A DNA stretch of 10,934 nucleotides from an uncultured Christensenella sp. (lineage in GTDB: Bacteria > Bacillota > Clostridia > Christensenellales > Borkfalkiaceae). A model generated the notes under the pieces. That model was not told the origin of the DNA and searched no databases. It saw only the letters and a program-made list of their open reading frames with translations. Of this stretch, positions 6,214 to 10,934 are shown in pieces. Where the stretch lies: assembly GCA_910578655.1 (NCBI GenBank), contig CAJTQE010000061.1, positions 1 through 10,934 of the forward strand. The letters run 5' to 3'. Numbering within the stretch: the stretch's first letter is position 1; every line of letters starts with the position of its first letter. The position numbers and the translations under genes are program-made.

Positions 6214-7453
6214 GTTTTTGGCGCGTATGCGCAGGCAATTAGGCGTGGCGTACGCGGATTTTTTATCAAGCTACGACCGCCCTGCAGAGCGTGGGATAAG
6301 GATAAACACCCTTAAAATTTCCGTAGAAGAATTCAAAAAAATTTCTCCGTTTTTGCTTGAACCGGTACGGTGGGAGCAAAACGGTTTTTACGTTAACGTC
6401 GGCGGATTGGGGAGAACGGTTTACCACGCGCAGGGACTCTATTACGTACAGGAGCCTTCCGCAATGTCTGCCGCACCTCAGCTTGAAGTAAAGACCGGCG
6501 AAAGAGTGCTTGACCTATGTTCCGCGCCCGGCGGCAAGGGAACGCAGCTTGCGCAGGAAATGTGCGGAGAAGGGATAATATTTTTAAACGAAATAAATTT
6601 TTCGCGTGCAAAAATTCTTTCTTCCAACGTGGAGAGGCTGGGCGTGAAGAATGCCGTAGTGACATGTGCGCCGCCTGAAAAATTAGCACAGAATTTTGAA
6701 GAATATTTTGACAAAATTTTAGTGGACGCGCCTTGTTCGGGTGAGGGAATGTTCAAAAAGGAAGCGGAGGCAGTTCCGCAGTGGAGTGTGGAGAACGTAA
6801 AAAAGTGCGCCGAGCGGCAGTCGGAAATTTTAGACTGCGCATATAAAATGCTGTGCGGCGGAGGGAGGCTTGTCTATTCAACCTGTACGTTTGCCCCCGA
6901 AGAGGATGAAGAACAGGTTGATAACTTTGTCAAAAAACACGCCTGCCGGCTTTTAAAGACGGAAAAGCTTTATCCGCACGAAGTGCGCGGAGAGGGGCAT
7001 TTTTATGCGGTTTTGGAAAAAACCGAGGGCGGCAGACGCAATTTGAAACAGGTTTTGCCAAGCATCGATAGGCGAATAAAGCAATACCGCGAATGGGAAA
7101 ATGATAATCTGAAAGTTAATTTTGAAAATTTGACTTTCGTCGGAGATACTTTGTATTCTATTCCGCACGAAATGCCGATGGTAAGCGTGCAAACCCTGCG
7201 TGCAGGCATTCGCCTTGCCGACGTGGTTACGCGCGTAGAGCCGTCGCATTCGCTTGCGATGTGTTTAAAGCGAGACGAAGCGCACTGCATAGATTTGGAT
7301 GAGGCGGCTGCCTTGAAATATCTTCACGGACTGACTTTTCAGACCGAAGCAAAGAGTTGGCGGTTGGTCACGCACAAGGGTTATCCGTTGGGGTGGTGTA
7401 AATGCGCCGCAGGCACGGCAAAAAATCACTTGCCGAAAGGAGTCAGAATTTAA
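6197..7453 (+). CDS. rsmF: RsmF-type 16S rRNA cytosine-C5 methyltransferase
   Basis: 418-residue SAM-dependent RNA m5C methyltransferase of the NOL1/NOP2/Sun (RsmB/RsmF) family, expected to methylate 16S rRNA in the cytoplasm. The N-terminal cap includes RGIRINTLK (32-40) and YYVQEPSAM (82-90), both typical. SAM-binding motif I is LDLCSAPGGKGTQLA (105-119). Motif IV DAPCSGEGMF (177-186) carries Cys180 and motif VI YSTCTFAPEEDE (227-238) carries Cys230; in this family the motif VI cysteine attacks C6 of cytosine and the motif IV cysteine helps release the product. The C-terminal domain ending WRLVTHKGYPLGWCK...KNHLPKGVRI (388-418) matches the RsmF-type tail rather than RsmB, which would have an N-terminal NusB-like domain, absent here. 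The exact target base is not shown by sequence. No promoter of its own is seen; it follows the exonuclease with a GAGGAG site and overlap. Confidence 0.92.
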   Translation: MTLPTEFLARMRRQLGVAYADFLSSYDRPAERGIRINTLKISVEEFKKISPFLLEPVRWEQNGFYVNVGGLGRTVYHAQGLYYVQEPSAMSAAPQLEVKTGERVLDLCSAPGGKGTQLAQEMCGEGIIFLNEINFSRAKILSSNVERLGVKNAVVTCAPPEKLAQNFEEYFDKILVDAPCSGEGMFKKEAEAVPQWSVENVKKCAERQSEILDCAYKMLCGGGRLVYSTCTFAPEEDEEQVDNFVKKHACRLLKTEKLYPHEVRGEGHFYAVLEKTEGGRRNLKQVLPSIDRRIKQYREWENDNLKVNFENLTFVGDTLYSIPHEMPMVSVQTLRAGIRLADVVTRVEPSHSLAMCLKRDEAHCIDLDEAAALKYLHGLTFQTEAKSWRLVTHKGYPLGWCKCAAGTAKNHLPKGVRI

Positions 7454-7454
7454 T

Positions 7455-7491
7455 TAAAAAATATCCGCCCGAATGGGGCGGATATTTTTTG
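7455..7491. terminator. Bidirectional rho-independent terminator between the methyltransferase and membrane-protein genes
   Basis: Ten-bp stem ATATCCGCCC (7461-7470) with GGGCGGATAT (7476-7485), loop GAATG, extended by A5 on the left and T5 on the right. A near-perfect stem-loop with a U-run in both directions. It lies between the stop codon at 7451-7453 and the convergent stop at 7496-7498 and should end both transcripts. Confidence 0.92.
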
Positions 7492-7495
7492 TTAT

Positions 7496-10400
7496 TTATT
7501 CCTCACTTTTGTTTTCGTCGGGGGTTTCGCTTTCTTCCGTCTGTTCGGCGTCGGCGTTATCCTCTGCGTCTTCGGTGGGGGTAGGTTCTTCAACCTGTTC
7601 GGGCTGGTCGCTTGTTTCTTCCTCGCTTTCAGGTTCGGAATTTGTTTCGTGTTCAACTTCAACAACTTCTTCCTGCTGCAAGCCAAGCTTTCTCTTGTAG
7701 CGGTTAACTTTTCTCTGGTCGTAATTATTCTGACTTGTTACCTTGTTTTTGCGCGATTTTTTAAGTGCATCTTTAACAAAGATAGCTATCATTGCAAATA
7801 CAAGCGCAACTACGAGAACAATAGAGGAGATAAGCAGCCATACCGAACCGTCGGTTTCTTTTTCCTCGTCCTGTTCGGTATCGTCCTCAGTGTCGCCCGA
7901 TGCATCGTTGAGGGTTATCGACTTGTCTACTGTCGAATAATCTGCAAATACCGTGTATTCGTTGCCTTCCTTAATTTTGAGGTAAGCAAGCTTTTCGGTT
8001 TGGTCTGCTACGTTGTAGTCATAACCCGTTGCGTCTTCGTCGGCTACTTCCTTATTGAACGGTACGAAGTTGGGCGAATCGTAAAGGCTGAACGTGTAGT
8101 AGTGGGCTTTGTAGTCGGTGTCAATTTCAACGCTGTTCTCTTTGGCAAGCTTTTCGTAGAATGCGATGTTCTTGCCGGCAGTATCGATACCTTCAAGTGC
8201 ACCGTCTTTTCCTACAAGTGCGTTCTGATATGACTTGATAATTTCCTGCTCGTAATAGTCTTTCATCGAATCGTCGGAAACGGTGGCATAGCTGTAATCG
8301 AATATTACGGTTTCGCCTTCTTTGTTGCCTTCGGTTTCGGTTTGTTCGCGTTTGCCGCTCCAAAGCTCTAAACGGTAGTTCTTTATTTCACTGCCTGCGT
8401 GGAGTACGAAAGTAACCGTTATCCATTCGCCTGCGTGATCTTTACCGTTAATTTCAACCGCATAGTCTTCTGCAAGACTGTTAAAATTGTACCTTGCGTA
8501 TTGAGTATCAAACGTATTTATAACATCGCTTTGCGTTTTGCCCTCTACGATATAATAATAATTTCCGTCTTTAAACTCGTACAGCTTTGCGCCATCTGTA
8601 GTTACAAGATAGTGGTTCGCTTCTTTTTTGTTTTCTTTGTCGGAATCGTAGTAAGTTACACCGTCTACAAGGTCTTCAATGGCGTAAGCTTTGCCTGTCT
8701 CGTCATAATAAGTCATATCTTCGATATAATATAACTTTTTATAATTGAGTGTGTTAGCGAAAAGCTTTCCGTCATTGTCCTCGTAAAGTCCGTCGTCACG
8801 CAGGTGATAAAGTACGTTTTCGCGCTGTTCGGAAACCGTTGCGTTTGACTTGGGTTCGGCTTTGAGAACGTTGCCGTCGGTGTCGTAGTAGAACGAGTAG
8901 GAGGGTGCGCTAAACGCAAGTACGTTTTTGTCCGACGAGGTGTCTACGAGGTAAACGTACGCGACAGCGTTTTTACTGACCTTAACCCTGACGCTCACGG
9001 TGGCGTAGCTGTCAGCTGCTACTTGCTTATCTTCGCTGATATAACCGTAGTTTATAACGTCTTTTTGACTGTAATAAGTTTCTTTTTCATCAAACTTTGC
9101 GTCCTCGGCTACGTGAACAAAGTTGCCGTAATCGTCCTTGACGAAGAAATTTCTGAACGTATCTTCGGTTGCGCCCCTCTCTTCAACGTAACTTTTTCTC
9201 TTTCTGTTGCTGATAATCAGCGGCTGAACCGATTTTCCGAAAACTTCGTTCCAGGCGTCCAAAGCGCTGATAGTGCTTGCGTTTACGCTGAAATTGTTCA
9301 GTAAAGTCTGATACCAGCTTAAATTTCTGTACGCGCTGTCGCTTGCAATAAAGTGTTCTTTGTTGATAAGTCCGGTAAAGTAGTTGTTGGGATTATCTTT
9401 CGAACCGTCTACATTGTTGTTGAATTCGTCGAAAGGTATCGAAACGTGACCGTTGTTGGTTATCGCAGAGCTTCCGCCGTTAACACCTTTATATGAAGCG
9501 GGAAGGACGACGTTGTCTTTAATTTCATGCGACTGATTAGCGTAAGCTTCATCGAATACCTGAGTTTTCTTTTCTGCCTCTTCAACGATAGTGAGGGAGG
9601 CGGTAGTCGTACCGCTGCCGGTGTACGAGAATATTTTTTCGTTTACGTTAAGGGTCTGCATATTTGCAAGTGCAGCCCAACCCTTTTTATAGGAATGAAC
9701 GTCCGTACCCTTTATAGTTGTGTTGCCGAAACTGAATTTAACGGTATAATCGGCAGGCTCTTTAAGTTCGTTCTTTACGAAGAAGAAGCACTGAACCCAA
9801 CCGTCGAAAATGTCTTTTTCGTTTTCTTTATCGCCGACGTTCGTTACTTTTCCCGTCGTATCGAGGTTGAAATTAGCGGTATTTTCGTCGTTGCCATTTT
9901 GGGTAATGGAAACGGTTGAAGCCGTGCTGCCGTCCATATCCGAAGTCTTTACCCAGAAAGAAACTATCTGATATCCTTCCGCAGGGATATTCAAATCAAA
10001 AGAAGTGGTATAAGCCGCGCCGTATGCCGAAAGCATAACAAGCATATTGTCTAAGGAACCTACGTTTTTAGGCAAATCCGCCGCGCCTGCCAACTCTGCA
10101 TTGAGTTTGTCGGCATAGTCCGTCTGTGAGGAAGTAAACGGCTTGTCTTTGGTAGTAACGTATGCAAGCAGGTCGTTTTGAGTTTCAAGCGATGACTTGA
10201 AAGGTAAATGCCATTTATCGTTGACTGCCGTCAAATTAAGGTCGGTGAACCCTACTTTATTGACGCGGGTTATAGGCAGTTTCGACGAAACGTAATTATC
10301 GTCGTCAACCGTATAGCTTGCTCTCAGATTTTTCACCCCCTTGAAAGAAATGGGAGTATAGGTGTTTTCGCTGTCGCCGTAGTCAAGATATTCGCTTGCA

Positions 10401-10934
10401 AGGTCGATATAGTAGTGGAAGTTTTCGGAAAAGCGTTTATTTATTATCGAAGCGTCGTTTCTTACATAGCTGTCCGCTTTGAAAACTTTTTCGCTTGCGT
10501 CGGTTGAAAGGTTGACTGTAGTGTCTTTAAGCTTATATTCGTTTGCCTTGAACGAAGAGCCGTCTTTTTCGTCAAGCGAAGCAAACTTCGTCACGCTCAC
10601 GTCGTCGAAGAATGCGTAACCTTCGGTGTTATAGCCGGTTTCGCCGAGTCCGAGTTCAAGTTTAATCTTGCTTGAAGCAAAATCGCAGGCGTTGACGTAA
10701 ACGGTATATTCAACCCAACCGTTATAATTGTCCTCAACGGCTTTCTCCCTGATAAGTTTTTCGGTATTAATGGAAGAGATAGTGAATTTATCAATCGTTG
10801 CGCTGCCTACCGTCTGTGTTACGGAAATGTTTGCGCCTCTGTCCTGCTTTACTTCCTTGCCCTGACTGAATTTAAGGTAAGATGTTTTTACCCAAACGGA
10901 AATTTCAGCCGCAGTGTTTGCGGGCAGCTCTACT
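7496..10934 (-). CDS. Large modular single-pass membrane protein, N-terminus beyond the window
   Basis: At least 1145 residues; the frame stays open to the right edge, so the true start and signal peptide are outside and the GTG at 10600 is internal. Named family not recognised. The outside part is rich in Tyr, Asp, Asn and Thr, almost free of Cys, and looks like repeated beta-sandwich modules of carbohydrate- or ligand-binding type. Module A (10583-10934) has a SVWVKTS strand, GWVEYTVYV and a YAFFDDVSV end. Module B (about 9649-10003) repeats this with SFWVKTSD, GWVQCFFFV and a KGWAALANMQTLNV end. Module C (about 8270-9016) has SVRVKVS, EWITVTFVLHAG and FDYSYATVS, apparently split by a Tyr-rich insertion. 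An acidic stretch leads to one membrane helix (7775-7846, VWLLISSIVLVVALVFAMIA), a basic stop-transfer region and a ~58-residue Glu/Asp-rich tail. No sortase motif is seen. A surface adhesin, polysaccharide-binding or envelope-scaffold role is inference. Confidence 0.85.
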   Translation of the reverse strand, partial: VELPANTAAEISVWVKTSYLKFSQGKEVKQDRGANISVTQTVGSATIDKFTISSINTEKLIREKAVEDNYNGWVEYTVYVNACDFASSKIKLELGLGETGYNTEGYAFFDDVSVTKFASLDEKDGSSFKANEYKLKDTTVNLSTDASEKVFKADSYVRNDASIINKRFSENFHYYIDLASEYLDYGDSENTYTPISFKGVKNLRASYTVDDDNYVSSKLPITRVNKVGFTDLNLTAVNDKWHLPFKSSLETQNDLLAYVTTKDKPFTSSQTDYADKLNAELAGAADLPKNVGSLDNMLVMLSAYGAAYTTSFDLNIPAEGYQIVSFWVKTSDMDGSTASTVSITQNGNDENTANFNLDTTGKVTNVGDKENEKDIFDGWVQCFFFVKNELKEPADYTVKFSFGNTTIKGTDVHSYKKGWAALANMQTLNVNEKIFSYTGSGTTTASLTIVEEAEKKTQVFDEAYANQSHEIKDNVVLPASYKGVNGGSSAITNNGHVSIPFDEFNNNVDGSKDNPNNYFTGLINKEHFIASDSAYRNLSWYQTLLNNFSVNASTISALDAWNEVFGKSVQPLIISNRKRKSYVEERGATEDTFRNFFVKDDYGNFVHVAEDAKFDEKETYYSQKDVINYGYISEDKQVAADSYATVSVRVKVSKNAVAYVYLVDTSSDKNVLAFSAPSYSFYYDTDGNVLKAEPKSNATVSEQRENVLYHLRDDGLYEDNDGKLFANTLNYKKLYYIEDMTYYDETGKAYAIEDLVDGVTYYDSDKENKKEANHYLVTTDGAKLYEFKDGNYYYIVEGKTQSDVINTFDTQYARYNFNSLAEDYAVEINGKDHAGEWITVTFVLHAGSEIKNYRLELWSGKREQTETEGNKEGETVIFDYSYATVSDDSMKDYYEQEIIKSYQNALVGKDGALEGIDTAGKNIAFYEKLAKENSVEIDTDYKAHYYTFSLYDSPNFVPFNKEVADEDATGYDYNVADQTEKLAYLKIKEGNEYTVFADYSTVDKSITLNDASGDTEDDTEQDEEKETDGSVWLLISSIVLVVALVFAMIAIFVKDALKKSRKNKVTSQNNYDQRKVNRYKRKLGLQQEEVVEVEHETNSEPESEEETSDQPEQVEEPTPTEDAEDNADAEQTEESETPDENKSEE
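7499..7675 (-). other. Acidic cytoplasmic tail of the membrane protein
   Basis: The last ~58 residues carry about 27 Glu/Asp and a single Lys, with Pro, Thr and Ser between them (for example EPTPTEDAEDNADAEQ). It follows the membrane helix and a basic region (KKSRKNK, RKVNRYKRK) that sets the tail inside the cell by the positive-inside rule. Probably disordered. Confidence 0.75.
7775..7846 (-). other. Single transmembrane helix of the membrane protein
   Basis: A 24-residue uncharged segment (VWLLISSIVLVVALVFAMIAIFV) with acidic residues before it and KDALKKSRKNK after it. This is a type I anchor: N-terminus outside, C-terminus in the cytoplasm. Confidence 0.88.
8531..8893 (-). repeat. Tyrosine/aspartate-rich degenerate protein repeat within the membrane protein
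   Basis: About 120 residues of recurring short beta-hairpin-like units: SFYYDTDGNVLKAE, LYHLRDDGLYEDNDGKLF, LYYIEDMTYYDETGKAYA, GVTYYDSDKENKKE, YLVTTDGAKLYEFKDGNYYY. The shared pattern is an aromatic pair, Asp, a Gly turn and a return strand. The sense is similar to YD-like or cell-wall-binding repeats, but no known repeat family is matched with confidence. Confidence 0.55.

Noticed and set aside
7649..8233. Hydrophobic 194-residue ORF antisense to the membrane protein
   Set aside because: It is a shadow of the acidic and membrane-helix codons in reverse; no ribosome site, promoter or family resemblance.
10598..10600. GTG as the start of the large membrane protein
   Set aside because: The frame remains open to 10934 with a coherent beta-sandwich module (YAFFDDVSVTKF spans the codon), so the start is beyond the window.

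Overview
The window looks like the chromosome of a low-to-moderate GC Bacillota, probably an uncultured gut Clostridia (the Christensenellales/Borkfalkiaceae area is a guess from protein style, not something the sequence proves). The reasons are consensus sigma-A promoters with 17-bp spacers, GGAGG-type ribosome binding sites, A/T-flanked rho-independent terminators, and the order gyrA then serS, which in many Bacillota marks the neighbourhood of the replication origin.

Layout: (1) the last 85 codons of gyrA (+) run in from the left edge. (2) A CtpE-like P-type cation ATPase (-) faces gyrA across one shared terminator. (3) serS (+) diverges from the ATPase across a 139-bp region holding two back-to-back promoters and a palindrome inside the serS promoter. 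(4) A 243-residue protein of unknown function with a weak glycosyltransferase-A-like N-terminus (-) faces serS across a second shared terminator. (5) A DnaQ-family DEDDh exonuclease with a C-terminal BRCT-like domain (+) overlaps and is probably co-transcribed with (6) an RsmF-type rRNA m5C methyltransferase (+). (7) A very large single-pass membrane protein (-), cut by the right edge, faces the methyltransferase across a third shared terminator. It has repeated beta-sandwich-like extracellular modules, one transmembrane helix and an acidic cytoplasmic tail.

The transcription units alternate strictly in direction. Each convergent junction has one hairpin flanked by an A-run and a T-run, and each divergent junction has two compact promoters. 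Information-processing functions dominate (gyrase, SerRS, exonuclease, rRNA methyltransferase), with two envelope proteins (ATPase, modular membrane protein). There is no sign of a mobile element, phage, CRISPR array or obvious defence cassette, and no gap over 300 bp without a gene.

The most unusual points are two divergent genes whose -10 boxes each end exactly 7 nt before the ATG, which predicts leaderless mRNAs; a perfect 9-bp inverted repeat inside the serS promoter; an archaeal-like SerRS active site; the loss of the usual M4 glutamate in the P-type ATPase; and the modular membrane protein, one of whose modules appears to be interrupted by a tyrosine-rich repeat region. I did not find a clear multi-gene novel system.
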